This document shows, one piece after another, positions 49,906 to 59,606 of a DNA stretch of 64,000 nt (position 1 is the first letter of the stretch; every line of letters begins with the position of its first letter). The notes beneath the pieces were generated by a model. That model saw only the letters and a program-made list of their open reading frames with translations. It did not search any database and had not been told where the DNA came from. Both the position numbers and the translations under genes were made by a program. The stretch is from contig CAZKBP010000034.1 in assembly GCA_964551015.1 (NCBI GenBank), forward strand, positions 1-64,000, given 5' to 3'. Source of the stretch: CAZKBP01 sp964551015. Lineage in GTDB: Bacteria > Bacteroidota > Bacteroidia > Cytophagales > Microscillaceae.

Positions 49906-50889
49906 ATGCAGACGAACGTAAATGATTATTTCAGCAAAGAAGAAATCTTGGCTCTCACCACTCGCTCCAACTGGCGAGGAGCTTGGGAAATAGCCAAAAC
50001 CTGGGGAATGATTGCGCTTACTTTCGCGCTGGTGGCTAGGTTTCCAAATCCTTTTACGATCATACTGGCACTTTTTGTTTTGGGAGGGCGTCAGTTGGCC
50101 TGTGCCATCATTATGCACGATGCCTCGCACCGAGCCTTGTTCAAAACCAAGCAGCTCAATGATTGGGTCGGGAATTGGTTAGGAGCTTATCCGATTTTTA
50201 ACGATACCCAACGCTACCGTCCTTATCACCTCAAGCATCACGTCAATGCGGGTACACACAAAGACCCTGACCTTTCGCTGACCAAAGGCTACCCTACCAC
50301 GATCAAAAGCTTTTTGCGCAAGCTGTTCCGAGATTTGTCTGGGAGTACGGGCGTGAAGAGCCAAATCGGCGTTTTTTACATGAATATCGGCTATATCAAA
50401 TACACGGCAGCGGGCGTGATCGAGCGATTAAGTCAGGAAGGGCGAGGCTTTGGGGATAAATTTCGTCAAGGCTTCCATTATTATTGGCGTCCAATTTTGG
50501 TGAATGTCCTACTGTGGTTTGTCCTTTGGTTGTCGGGAGCGGGCTGGTTGTATTTGCTCTGGGTGGGTTCTCTGCTAACTACTTACAATTTTTCCCTGCG
50601 TATTCGCGCTATTGCCGAGCATAGTATGGTTCCAGACCAAAGCGACCCGCACCAAAATACCCGCACTACTTACGCTCGTTGGTGGGAAAAAATTCTCTTT
50701 GCTCCCCACCACGTAAATTACCATGCTGAACATCATATGCTCATGACCGTGCCGCCTTATCACTTACCCAAAATGCATAGAATGCTGAAAGAAAGAGGTT
50801 TTTATGAAAAAGGCGTACTGGCTCAAAACTACTGGGATGTGATCAAATTAGCCGTTTCGCGTCGCCCTGAGGTTTCGCATCCTCACTAA
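49906..50889 (+). CDS. fatty acid desaturase-family protein
   Basis: A 327-residue membrane di-iron enzyme. The three His boxes are present: HDASH (71-75), HLKHH (108-112) and HAEHH near residue 277, with membrane helices placed as in the family. It would introduce a double bond into an acyl chain or a related lipid. The form of the boxes (HDASH, HLKHH, YHAEHH) is that of the bacterial branch related to sphingolipid and carotenoid-modifying enzymes, so the substrate is open. A hairpin follows the stop. Confidence 0.88.
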   Translation: MQTNVNDYFSKEEILALTTRSNWRGAWEIAKTWGMIALTFALVARFPNPFTIILALFVLGGRQLACAIIMHDASHRALFKTKQLNDWVGNWLGAYPIFNDTQRYRPYHLKHHVNAGTHKDPDLSLTKGYPTTIKSFLRKLFRDLSGSTGVKSQIGVFYMNIGYIKYTAAGVIERLSQEGRGFGDKFRQGFHYYWRPILVNVLLWFVLWLSGAGWLYLLWVGSLLTTYNFSLRIRAIAEHSMVPDQSDPHQNTRTTYARWWEKILFAPHHVNYHAEHHMLMTVPPYHLPKMHRMLKERGFYEKGVLAQNYWDVIKLAVSRRPEVSHPH

Positions 50890-50893
50890 AAAA

Positions 50894-50927
50894 AATAAGT
50901 GCCAAATATCAAGATCGGGCACTTATT
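50894..50927. terminator. hairpin after the desaturase gene
   Basis: A perfect 10-bp stem (50894-50903 with 50918-50927) closes a 14-base loop 5 bp after the stop codon. It has an A run on the left but only AACAC on the right. Confidence 0.55.
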
Positions 50928-51069
50928 AACACTAACAATTCCTACTTTGAACGAAAATGTAGGAGAAAATAAAACTCGTGTATGATCAGCGACTAGTGTT
51001 CAGCCATCAACTTCCAGCGAAAATATTACTCATCTCTACAGAAAGCTGAGTGCTCCACTCGGATCATTA

Positions 51070-51501
51070 TTAATTATTAGGATTGGTACCTGTATTGGGC
51101 TGCGTGGTTTTCCCAACTTTGATAGTCAACAAGGCACCCTTGTTCAATCGCCATGATTTTCCAAGAATCGTGGCGGTATAATTACCAGCTTGTACACCTT
51201 CTGCAACATTTACAGTTAATGTATATTCATCTGTCTCTTCACCTTTAGGGTTTATTTCTAAATTGATCCCCTCAGGCAAAGGCATCACTTTGAGCTCAAT
51301 ATTTGCTCTTCGGAATCCTTTGGAGCGTAAAATTTCTGCTTCTATGGTTTGGCTTTCTCCAGATTTTACTTCCACTTGATTAGAAGCAAAAGCTACCACA
51401 AAGCCATCTCTAGGCGTTTCGGTTACTGATTGAGCAGTGGCTTGTACCATACCTGCTAGAACCAGCATAACAATGGAAAAAATAAGGCTTAAATTTTTCA
51501 T
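51070..51501 (-). CDS. small secreted Ig-like protein
   Basis: A 143-residue protein with a signal peptide (1-23, ending ATAQS). The mature part (24-130) reads as a single beta-sandwich: VEVKSGESQTIEAEILRSKGF, then LPEGINLEINPKGEETDEYTLTVNV and AGNYTATILGKSW, resembling the NEW3/Ig-like modules found at the ends of large surface proteins. The C terminus is Thr/Asn/Pro-rich. It is divergent from a TetR gene, with a perfect inverted repeat in between, so its expression is probably controlled by that regulator. Confidence 0.65.
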   Translation of the reverse strand: MKNLSLIFSIVMLVLAGMVQATAQSVTETPRDGFVVAFASNQVEVKSGESQTIEAEILRSKGFRRANIELKVMPLPEGINLEINPKGEETDEYTLTVNVAEGVQAGNYTATILGKSWRLNKGALLTIKVGKTTQPNTGTNPNN

Positions 51502-51585
51502 GATAAAAGTATTAAGTTTGTATTATCAGAAATCTGTCATAGCGCAGACGAACCTGAGAACTGTTTATTTTAAAAGTGTACCCGT

Positions 51586-51659
51586 TTTTAGTCCACTTGC
51601 GCTAAAATTACATTAAGCGAAGGTATCAAAATTCCAATTCTAGCGCAAGTGGACTAAAA
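51586..51659. promoter_or_regulatory. perfect 19-bp inverted repeat between tetR-like gene and secreted-protein gene
   Basis: The arms TTTTAGTCCACTTGCGCTA (51586-51604) and its exact reverse complement (51641-51659) are separated by 36 bp. Each arm is itself an imperfect palindrome (TAG...CTA outer bases), as expected for a TetR dimer site. The right arm ends 24 bp before the ATG of the TetR gene, and the left arm starts 84 bp from the start of the divergent gene. Two copies of one operator, in opposite orientation, are the likely reading. Confidence 0.65.
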
Positions 51660-51683
51660 TAAACTTAAGTAAAAATTTAGCTA

Positions 51684-52322
51684 ATGAGGACTAAAGATAA
51701 AATTTTAAAGAAAGCTTTACATTTATTCAATGAAAAAGGCATCGACCAAGTGAGTATCCGAGCCTTGGCCGAGCAACATTTAGGAATCAGCCACGGGAAT
51801 CTGCGCTATCACTTCAAGAGTAAGGAAGTGATTATTGTCCAACTTTATCATAATATGTTAGAAGAATTGAATAGTAATATCGAGCAAAAAAACCAGCCTT
51901 CTCAATGTATCAGTCACGTTTTGAATCGAATCAAAGCGGGCTTCGAGATTCAGTATAAATACAAATTCATCTCTATTAATTTAGTAGAAATTTGCCGCAA
52001 AATTGAAGCAATTCACAACCAGTACCGTGAATTGAAACAGCGACGCTGGGAGGAATTTCGTGAAAGTGTCAAAAATCTTAGCCACAGTGGCTACGTGAAG
52101 CCTGATAGCGAAGAAGAACTGAGAAGCTTTTTTACGGTTTATAATATATTAGGAAACTTCTGGGCGATTGAAGCAGATTTGCAAGGAGAGGTGCAAGAGA
52201 AAGATTTGGTAAGCCATTATTTCCGAGTAAATTGCAATATGATTATCCCTCATCTTACTGAGAAAGGTTTGGCGGAGTTTAACCAATACTTTGCCTCCAA
52301 AAGTAACGTTATTGAAAAATAG
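51684..52322 (+). CDS. TetR-family transcriptional regulator
   Basis: A 212-residue regulator. The HTH covers DKILKKALHLFNEKGIDQVSIRALAEQHLGISHGNLRYHFKSKEVI. The second domain is helical and rich in aromatic and charged residues, of the kind found in Bacteroidota TetR proteins (TetR_C-like). The 19-bp inverted repeat just upstream should be its operator, giving autoregulation and control of the divergent secreted-protein gene. Confidence 0.9.
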   Translation: MRTKDKILKKALHLFNEKGIDQVSIRALAEQHLGISHGNLRYHFKSKEVIIVQLYHNMLEELNSNIEQKNQPSQCISHVLNRIKAGFEIQYKYKFISINLVEICRKIEAIHNQYRELKQRRWEEFRESVKNLSHSGYVKPDSEEELRSFFTVYNILGNFWAIEADLQGEVQEKDLVSHYFRVNCNMIIPHLTEKGLAEFNQYFASKSNVIEK

Positions 52323-52410
52323 CTCTTCAGATTTTAATTACAAACAGATCGAAAAGCTACAACTATTTCTATTTTTATCTTGTTTTCTCTAATAATGAAG
52401 AAAAACAGCC

Positions 52411-52635
52411 ATGATGATTACTAGTAGTAAGACCGCCAGATATACATTCGAGTTTTATTTACATATTATGGATTCCGTCGTGAAGTCTCGGATACATAAC
52501 TTTCAAGCAAAGTTTAATAATTTAGTCTATGCTGATGAAGCCTTAAGCTCAGACGAAAAATTTTACTTGTTGGGCGAGATGCAAAAACGATGGAATAAAT
52601 ACAACACAAGCACCGAAAATTCAAGAGGCTCATAA
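52411..52635 (+). CDS. small hypothetical protein
   Basis: A 74-codon frame 88 bp after the TetR gene. The middle and end (FYLHIMDSVVKSRIHNFQAKFNNLVYADEALSS, then a helix EKFYLLGEMQKRWNKYN) look like a folded helical peptide rather than random translation, but I do not recognise it. It has a double Met start. There is no signal peptide. Confidence 0.35.
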   Translation: MMITSSKTARYTFEFYLHIMDSVVKSRIHNFQAKFNNLVYADEALSSDEKFYLLGEMQKRWNKYNTSTENSRGS

Positions 52636-53082
52636 TCAATCCATCGCTCCTACCAACCCCATCTGTATCAGATGAGATCGAGCACAAATAAAATTTTGTG
52701 TATTTCTAGACGTTATGTTTTAGAAGACAACCTTGCTCGGCTTTGTATTCAGGTATCTTGAGTAGCACTACTAGGAGTGTGACCTCATTATTTAAGGGAT
52801 AGTACTCATTTCCGCAAACTATCCTAAAAAAATCTCTTCCATCAGAACCTATGCCCAAAAGATTTGCGTATGTAATAACGGTGTAATTTTCAGCCACCGT
52901 TTGTGATGTGCTTACACCCAATAACAGAAAACTCCCCGTTTAGACGAAATCTTTGATTGCAAAATAAAATGATGGCAAATCCTCGCATAATTGGATGAGC
53001 CAATCCAAATGGGTATGCCTAAATCTAATGCGAATGAAAGACTGATCACAAATTAACCTGAATGTAAAAGAATTACTTCAAC
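52636..53082. other. intergenic region before the giant repeat-protein genes
   Basis: Apart from the doubtful minus-strand frame at 52706-52921, this 447-bp stretch is AT-rich and without a supported gene or clear terminator. The promoter of the 2017-residue protein should be in its last 150 bp. Confidence 0.4.
52706..52921 (-). CDS. possible small secreted protein or gene remnant
   Basis: A minus-strand frame reading GVSTSQTVAENYTVITYANLLGIGSDGRDFFRIVCGNEYYP looks protein-like, with a hydrophobic LLLGVSTSQ at the start that could be the end of a signal peptide. The only start is a TTG at 52921; the frame opens a few codons further upstream without an ATG. It may be the 3' part of a broken gene. 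No family is recognised. Confidence 0.25.
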   Translation of the reverse strand: MGVSTSQTVAENYTVITYANLLGIGSDGRDFFRIVCGNEYYPLNNEVTLLVVLLKIPEYKAEQGCLLKHNV

Positions 53083-56000
53083 ATGCAAACACGAATGCAC
53101 CAAAGATACCTCAGATTATTCAGCCTGCTTGTGTGCGGGATAGGACTAATCTACACGAAAGCCCAGGCACAAATCGCGCCTGATTTGTGTGCCAACGCAC
53201 AAACATTCACAATTGGACAGTGTAATGTGCCTTTTAATATACAAATCGGAGCCACCAACTCAGTGTACGATTGCGAAGGAACCCTCACCGAAGGAGACGG
53301 ATGGGCCACTTTTCAAGCGACGGCCACCGCCCCCGTAGTAATCCAATATACAAACCTAACAGGGGGATTGGATGCTGCGCTGACGGTTTATAAAGGAAAT
53401 TGCGGGGGGGATTTGCTCAATTGTGTCAACAATGTCATCAACCTCGGCACAGAAACCGTTACGATCAATGCCCAAGCTGGCGTCAATTACTACATCAAGG
53501 TGAGTAATCTGACAGATGGCACCAAAGCACTTCAGGGTAATCTCTGTATTTATAACGGAGGGGGAACCAACGAAGATATCTGTGCCGATGCTGTGCCATT
53601 GGGCATCGGAACTTGTGATTATGAATTCACAATTTCTCCTGCTTTTATTAATAATGAAGGCTTACCTCTCAATTGTATTGGAGAAACCCCCTTCTTAGAT
53701 GCTTGGGTTTCGTTCACGGCCGATGCCAACCAGACGGTGGGTATAGAATTTAATAATGGCGACAAAAACGCTGCGCTTGCTGTTTATTCGGGAACCTGCG
53801 GGAGCTTGGTACTGCAAGAATGCTCTGATTTTACAGAAGATGCCCCAGGTAAAGAATTTATCGAGTTTGAAGCTCCTTCCACGGGTACTTATTTCCTCAG
53901 GATTATGAATATTGAGGACAATGGTGCGCTGAGCGGAGATCTTTGCTTATATGAAGTGATTGCCAGAGATGATTGTGCAGATGCGATCCCTGCGCTTTCG
54001 CTCGGTACTTGTAACCGTCGCTTTGATGTGAATGCTTCTTACACCCCTTCTGGTGCTCCAAATTGCGCTGGCGTTAGTAACAATCGGGATGCTTGGGTTA
54101 CTTTTAGTGTGCCCAACAATACGGAAGTACAGCTAGATTATATCTCTAGTAACAGTGGCTTACCTGATTTGGCGATTTATGACGGAAATTGTGGTACTTT
54201 AAATCTAGTAGCCTGTGAAGCCAACGCAGGAAGAAACTCCAACTCTCTGGCTTTTAGCGCATCTGCGGGAGTTACTTACTATGCGCGGGTAGTCAGTAGT
54301 AATAATAACCGCATGGAAGGCAATATTTGTCTTTCAGAAAGAGGAAACAACCAGGCAGAGAATTATTTTTTCAATGCTCCACGTATTAGCGTGACCAGTA
54401 GTAATAACACGCTCCCCTTCAATGTTTTTTCTTTCTTCAACTCAAACGGAGCACTCCCCAGTAATTTGCCGGATGAATTGTCTTGCTCAGGCACGTCTGT
54501 ATCAGATGCTTGGACTAGCTTTGAGTCAACTACGAGTGAAGAAATCATTATCTCTTACAACAATAGCAATAACGATTTATCAGTTTCTGAAAATACAGCA
54601 CTTCTGCTCTACAAGGGAGCTAGACCCGATGTGGTAGACGCGAACCTTACAAACTTTGAAAGTACCTCCTGTGCGGGCTTAGGGGGCGTGATGACCCTGC
54701 CTTCTAATACTCTAATCGAAAATATCAATATCACCAATACGGGATTTGATGCAATTGGCGGTGCTGGCAATACTTATCAAACCAATTGTAATCCCAGCTC
54801 AGAAACACCTGTTGGTAATACTTGGATCACTTACAATGCCACCGCGGGAGTTCCTTTCACGGTTTTTTTTGAAACTGATCCCACCGCGGCGGCTCAGCTC
54901 GAGGTGTACCGAGGTAACGGCTGCGACGCAGCTACTTTGACCTCCCTAAATACCGGAGATCTAGAACTAGTTAACTCGGGCGCATTAGGTTGCGAACAGG
55001 CCCTTGGCGCACCGGGTATCACTTCCGTGACCATTAACCCAGTAGCTAGCTCCACTTATCGAGTACGAGCTATAAATTTTGCTAGCAATGGCGGTGCCAT
55101 CACAGGAAGCTTAGGGGTTTACACTCAGCTGAGACTGATGAGCTGTCGGGATATCGTCCGTGAGGGTACAGAAACCATTACCTTGGTAGATCCAAATCCT
55201 TCGCCTGATAGTTTGTATTACATCCGAGTAGCTAATCTGGAAACGGGCAATAGTTTAGGAAGGCTATCTATTCAAAGAGCTGTATCTCCTCGTGATATCT
55301 GTAGCAATGCAGATAACCTGAATAATGGAGACTGCCGCACGAATTTTAATTTTACTACTGACTTAGACGAGCTACAAGATATAAACGATCCTGACTGTAT
55401 TACTTCTGCGGGCAAAAATGTAGAACAAGATATTTGGGCCACCCTTACTGCTGTCAACAACGAGTATGTGGCTGAGTATGCCCACCAAAACGCAGATGTT
55501 GCCATCGCCATTTACAGGGGAAGTTGCAATGGATTGGTACTGGTCACCTGTGCAGATGGCGCGAATGATCCTGATGGCATAGAAACCGCTACTTTTAGTA
55601 CGGTACCAGGATTGCAATATTTTGTACGTATCATGAGAGTAGGTCCCTTCACGATGGCTCCCAACGAGGTAACAGGTGCACTTTGTGTACGTGAAACCGA
55701 GGAAAGCGACGTTTGCGATCCCAATCTGATGAGCCGGATTCGGGCAGGCGATTGTAATATCCGCTTTGATGTACCTGCCGCCTTTGGTAACTCTGGAACT
55801 GCCCTAAGAGACGAATCAGACGGAACTCTACCCGGGCATTATCCCAGCTTGGTTGACCCTACTTTTACTTGTGATATTGATTTGAATGCTACGGGAGGAA
55901 CACGTACTCCTTCCCGTGATGCTTGGGTTAGCATGGTTGGAAATGGACGCGTTCTTAGCTTACAATATCAGAATAATCATGGAGAAAATGGCGAAGTGAG

Positions 56001-59000
56001 TGACCCAGCTATGGTTGTCTACACCGCCCTGCTGGATAATGGGCCGATCAACTGTAATTCTGGAATCAATGGTGCTGGAAATGTGGGTAATGAATACGCC
56101 TGTGTAGATGCACTCCCTACGGCCAGCCGGCAAACCGAGACGGTCAGTTTTCAAACCAGCCCGGGAAGAATTTACTTCGTGCGCATCATGGACATGTCTT
56201 CCTCCACCACGGGCATGACGGGAACGCTTTGCCTCTCGGAAGGAGATCAGATCAATGGTACTTGTGCCGAAGCAGACGAAATTGAAATCGGAGAGTGTAG
56301 CATACAATTGAATGTCAGCTCTGACCCGGCTGGCTGCAGTAGTGAGCCTACCCAATGTACAGGTTGCCAGTCAGATGCTTGGGCGATCATCCGAACCCCC
56401 GACTCTACGGCGATTGGCACTGGCTCCTTACCCGTAGATAACATCACCGTGGAGTACGACAACAGCGGAAATACACAAAACGCCTTAGTAGCTCCGCCTG
56501 ATATCGCCTTAGAAATTTACACGGGAAGTTGCGGCGGTCTGACTCGTATAGATACGGTGGGAGTACTAGGCTGTATGGATGAGGTGCCTAATGGCAGTAA
56601 AGGAATAGAACGAGTCAATTTTCAAATAGACCCTCAGGGAAACGAGATTTATTATGTCAGAGTTATCAACAAAACGCCCAACCTGACTGCCTTCGGACGT
56701 ATGTGCGTGTTCTACGGAAAAGATATTGCCGAAGAAATCTGTAGCGACGCAAGCTCTATCGGTGAAATTGAAGGAGAATGGAGAAGCTTTGAAGTATCTA
56801 ATACTTGGACTGACGAGATAGTGCCCACCCCTTCCATTGATGATCCGCCTTGTGTAATCAGTTCCTCAACCATCCCCGTCACGAGTGAACCCTTGATTAA
56901 GTCACAAGCTTGGTTTGAATTTACGGTCCCTCCTGGCAGTAGTATCAATTTCAATTCGGTAACCATTCAGTACGATAATGTAGGTTTGGTAGATGGAAAC
57001 CCCCAAAATGCAGCCATCGCCGTGTACACTGTCCCTACGAATACGGCTCCTAATTGCGGGCAAGCTTCCGAATTTATAGGCGGAGACCCCAGCGACGCAG
57101 CCAACTACATCAATCCCAACGGTTTGTTGTTGTTGGAGTGTATCAATGCCGTTTGGGAGGGAATCGAGTCGATGACCATCTTCGTGGAGGATGGACGTAC
57201 CTATTACGTCCGCGTAATGAACGTTTCTTCCAATGATCCACCTCAAAATATGCCTGGCAGAGTAAGAGTTTTCCCCTATGCTCCTTGCAATATTGGCCCA
57301 GAATTGGTCAAAGATGGCACCTTTGTCGGTTGGGATGCCATTGATGATTCAAGCGCTCCTTCTGTAGATATTTATGCCAATCCAGAAACCGTTCCGGGCG
57401 AGGCTTATGCCCGTATGGATACTTGGGTACATCCTAATCCAAGCTTCAAGACTTACGGAACTGACCAAGCAATTGTAGATCGTTACGCTCGTTTTGCCAC
57501 GGACTATGGTTACCAAAAAGATGTAGGGACAGATGCCAATGACAATACCCAGAGCAACCTCTGGCAAGAGCGATCCGAACTCAGAACCGAAGGACTTTAC
57601 GCGGTTACCCATACAGCTTGGAATTATAAACGCAACTGGTTTTGCTACGGTCACGGGCACTCGGGTTATGGAGGCGGTTTCCAAGAAGATACTGGAACCC
57701 CGTTAAGGAATCTCAACCCAAATTATTGTGAGGCAGGCCCTCAAACCGCTACTGAGGCTTGTACAGAAGTAGAGTATTATCGCGGAGGCTTTACCCGTGG
57801 GGTGTATGGCAATCCCTCTCCCGGTTTGCCCTCACTGATTCCAGTAGAGGCAGAAGCCAATTTTATGTTAGTCAATGGCTGGTTCCCGGATGAATCTCAG
57901 TTCGATCCTGGGAAAATTTGGTGTCAGACCATAGAGCGTGAACCAAGCCCGAGCGGAACTTTTGATGTCGGATATTATGTCTTCACGGCTTGGTTCCAAA
58001 ATGTAAAAAGTCCCGGACAGCCCGGAGAAATTCCCCAACTCAGAGTAAGTATCTGTGATATGGAAGACCCTCTTACTCCCGGTAACCTAGCTAGCGTTGG
58101 TGAAACCGCGCAGACTTCAATTTCTATCTTACCCGGAACCACCAAAACGGCAGGCAGCTCTCCCAACCCCTCCCCTACTACTTTTACGGAGCATATTCCA
58201 CCTCCACCCAATAATGCTGACCTAACTTTGCCTGCCCCTCGGGATAAAGGCTTTTTTGCCTATGGAGCCGCCATGCCTTGTAATACAAACGATGAAGCAC
58301 CCAATGCTCGTCTCAAGATTTTGGGGTCTTCTTTCTTCTTAGAACAAGAGCCAGACGAATGGCAAATCATTCGCTGTATCTATCGAGCACCCGAAAATGT
58401 AAGAGAATTTAACCTCTGCATTGAGAATCTCTCCATCACCAAAAATGGAAATGACTTCGCCATTGATGATATCTCTTTCCGAGAATGTGTGAATCCCAAT
58501 GTAGAAGCTTTTGAAAACTTACTCCGAGGAGGATCTTGCGAGTTGGCCGATTCTCCCGACGTGATTCTACCCGCTTTGGGTGTAAACCTGCTAGACTTCA
58601 CCGGAAAGCTGATCCCAGAAGGGGTGGCCTTGAACTGGGTGGCGTTAACAGAAAGAGAACTCAGCCATTACGAGGTAGAAAGAAGCTTAGACGGCAAAAA
58701 CTTTGACCTGATTGGCGAAAAAGCCGCCCAAAACCCAACCAGTACCTTGGCTGAGTATAACTTCTTGGATATCCAAATTCCCGAAGGGCAAAAATATCTT
58801 TATTATCGCCTGAAAATGTTTAATCTGGATGGAAATTTCAGACTGAGCCAAGTCGTACGGGTTACCCTCAACCCCACCCAAGCTCCCGAGGCAGTGCTCT
58901 ATCCCAATCCTATTCCGGCAGGCGACGTCGCTACCTTCCGCTTCGAGGCTCCCCAAGCCCCAGCTAGCCTACTCATCAGTGATCTGGTAGGAACGGTTTG

Positions 59001-59136
59001 GTCTAGAAAATATTTCGAGACACAATCAGGAGAAAACAATTTGAAGATTCATACCCAAGGCTTAGCCCCCGGGATTTATATCATAAAAATCAATTTTGGA
59101 AACCAAGAAATCACCAAAAAATTACTCGTTCTTTAA
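53083..59136 (+). CDS. giant T9SS-secreted surface protein with PPC-like repeats
   Basis: A 2017-residue protein. A signal peptide (1-30, ending AQAQ) precedes about nine diverged repeats of 125-190 residues (30-1400). Most start with a (D/E)xCADAxxLxxGxC-like motif, continue with DAWVSF or similar, then YDNxxxNAALAVYSGxCG, a LxxCxD turn and a TYYVRVMN strand, and end GxLCLY. This is the pattern of PPC-like beta-sandwich domains. Residues about 1400-1800 are a unique region starting GPELVKDGTF, like a galactose-binding adhesive domain. A fibronectin-like piece and a T9SS sorting domain (about 1938-2017, VLYPNPIPAG to KKLLVL) close the protein. It is likely a surface adhesin or a gliding/biofilm component. 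A perfect terminator follows, and then a paralogous gene. Confidence 0.88.
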   Translation: MQTRMHQRYLRLFSLLVCGIGLIYTKAQAQIAPDLCANAQTFTIGQCNVPFNIQIGATNSVYDCEGTLTEGDGWATFQATATAPVVIQYTNLTGGLDAALTVYKGNCGGDLLNCVNNVINLGTETVTINAQAGVNYYIKVSNLTDGTKALQGNLCIYNGGGTNEDICADAVPLGIGTCDYEFTISPAFINNEGLPLNCIGETPFLDAWVSFTADANQTVGIEFNNGDKNAALAVYSGTCGSLVLQECSDFTEDAPGKEFIEFEAPSTGTYFLRIMNIEDNGALSGDLCLYEVIARDDCADAIPALSLGTCNRRFDVNASYTPSGAPNCAGVSNNRDAWVTFSVPNNTEVQLDYISSNSGLPDLAIYDGNCGTLNLVACEANAGRNSNSLAFSASAGVTYYARVVSSNNNRMEGNICLSERGNNQAENYFFNAPRISVTSSNNTLPFNVFSFFNSNGALPSNLPDELSCSGTSVSDAWTSFESTTSEEIIISYNNSNNDLSVSENTALLLYKGARPDVVDANLTNFESTSCAGLGGVMTLPSNTLIENINITNTGFDAIGGAGNTYQTNCNPSSETPVGNTWITYNATAGVPFTVFFETDPTAAAQLEVYRGNGCDAATLTSLNTGDLELVNSGALGCEQALGAPGITSVTINPVASSTYRVRAINFASNGGAITGSLGVYTQLRLMSCRDIVREGTETITLVDPNPSPDSLYYIRVANLETGNSLGRLSIQRAVSPRDICSNADNLNNGDCRTNFNFTTDLDELQDINDPDCITSAGKNVEQDIWATLTAVNNEYVAEYAHQNADVAIAIYRGSCNGLVLVTCADGANDPDGIETATFSTVPGLQYFVRIMRVGPFTMAPNEVTGALCVRETEESDVCDPNLMSRIRAGDCNIRFDVPAAFGNSGTALRDESDGTLPGHYPSLVDPTFTCDIDLNATGGTRTPSRDAWVSMVGNGRVLSLQYQNNHGENGEVSDPAMVVYTALLDNGPINCNSGINGAGNVGNEYACVDALPTASRQTETVSFQTSPGRIYFVRIMDMSSSTTGMTGTLCLSEGDQINGTCAEADEIEIGECSIQLNVSSDPAGCSSEPTQCTGCQSDAWAIIRTPDSTAIGTGSLPVDNITVEYDNSGNTQNALVAPPDIALEIYTGSCGGLTRIDTVGVLGCMDEVPNGSKGIERVNFQIDPQGNEIYYVRVINKTPNLTAFGRMCVFYGKDIAEEICSDASSIGEIEGEWRSFEVSNTWTDEIVPTPSIDDPPCVISSSTIPVTSEPLIKSQAWFEFTVPPGSSINFNSVTIQYDNVGLVDGNPQNAAIAVYTVPTNTAPNCGQASEFIGGDPSDAANYINPNGLLLLECINAVWEGIESMTIFVEDGRTYYVRVMNVSSNDPPQNMPGRVRVFPYAPCNIGPELVKDGTFVGWDAIDDSSAPSVDIYANPETVPGEAYARMDTWVHPNPSFKTYGTDQAIVDRYARFATDYGYQKDVGTDANDNTQSNLWQERSELRTEGLYAVTHTAWNYKRNWFCYGHGHSGYGGGFQEDTGTPLRNLNPNYCEAGPQTATEACTEVEYYRGGFTRGVYGNPSPGLPSLIPVEAEANFMLVNGWFPDESQFDPGKIWCQTIEREPSPSGTFDVGYYVFTAWFQNVKSPGQPGEIPQLRVSICDMEDPLTPGNLASVGETAQTSISILPGTTKTAGSSPNPSPTTFTEHIPPPPNNADLTLPAPRDKGFFAYGAAMPCNTNDEAPNARLKILGSSFFLEQEPDEWQIIRCIYRAPENVREFNLCIENLSITKNGNDFAIDDISFRECVNPNVEAFENLLRGGSCELADSPDVILPALGVNLLDFTGKLIPEGVALNWVALTERELSHYEVERSLDGKNFDLIGEKAAQNPTSTLAEYNFLDIQIPEGQKYLYYRLKMFNLDGNFRLSQVVRVTLNPTQAPEAVLYPNPIPAGDVATFRFEAPQAPASLLISDLVGTVWSRKYFETQSGENNLKIHTQGLAPGIYIIKINFGNQEITKKLLVL

Positions 59137-59140
59137 AACC

Positions 59141-59171
59141 TTCAGCTCCTAGTTTTATGCTAGGAGCTGAA
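59141..59171 (+). terminator. terminator between the two giant genes
   Basis: A perfect 12-bp stem (59141-59152 with 59160-59171) closes a 7-base loop directly after the stop codon of the 2017-residue protein, followed by TTTAT. The second giant gene therefore has its own promoter. Confidence 0.8.
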
Positions 59172-59606
59172 TTTATGAATGAGCGTAAGTTTTATAGAAA
59201 TTTTTAAAGAATTTAGCTGGACAATTTTCGTTAGTTAAGTAAATTTGGAACTAGGATAAAAGCCAAGGACAGTATCACGTTTTTCTCTCTCCATCTTTGG
59301 AGCATAACACTAAGAAAAACAAATATGATGCAGCCATGAAAGACAGCTTAGCTCAAAGAGTAAACTGACTAAGTGCTGCTTCCTTTCTCCAGTCAGTTCC
59401 CAATTTAATGCGTACCCAACTCAATAGACCACAGAAAGGTTAAGAAAATACGCTTGCCTATTTTCAGAGCCATAGTCTATCTACGATAACTAGCGTTTTA
59501 TCATAAATTATCTCTGGGGCGTTTACATATCGCTTCCCTAAGTAATAAAGAAATAAAATGCACTCAATTGAATAAAACTACGGACAGATTAATTAATCAT
59601 CAGGAA
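59172..59606. other. 435-bp leader region of the second giant gene
   Basis: No gene is supported here. TAAATTTG at 59240-59247 fits the Bacteroidota -7 consensus TAnnTTTG, but I see no good -33 element, so this is only a candidate. If it is used, the 5' leader would be about 350 nt long. No riboswitch fold is recognised. Confidence 0.35.
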
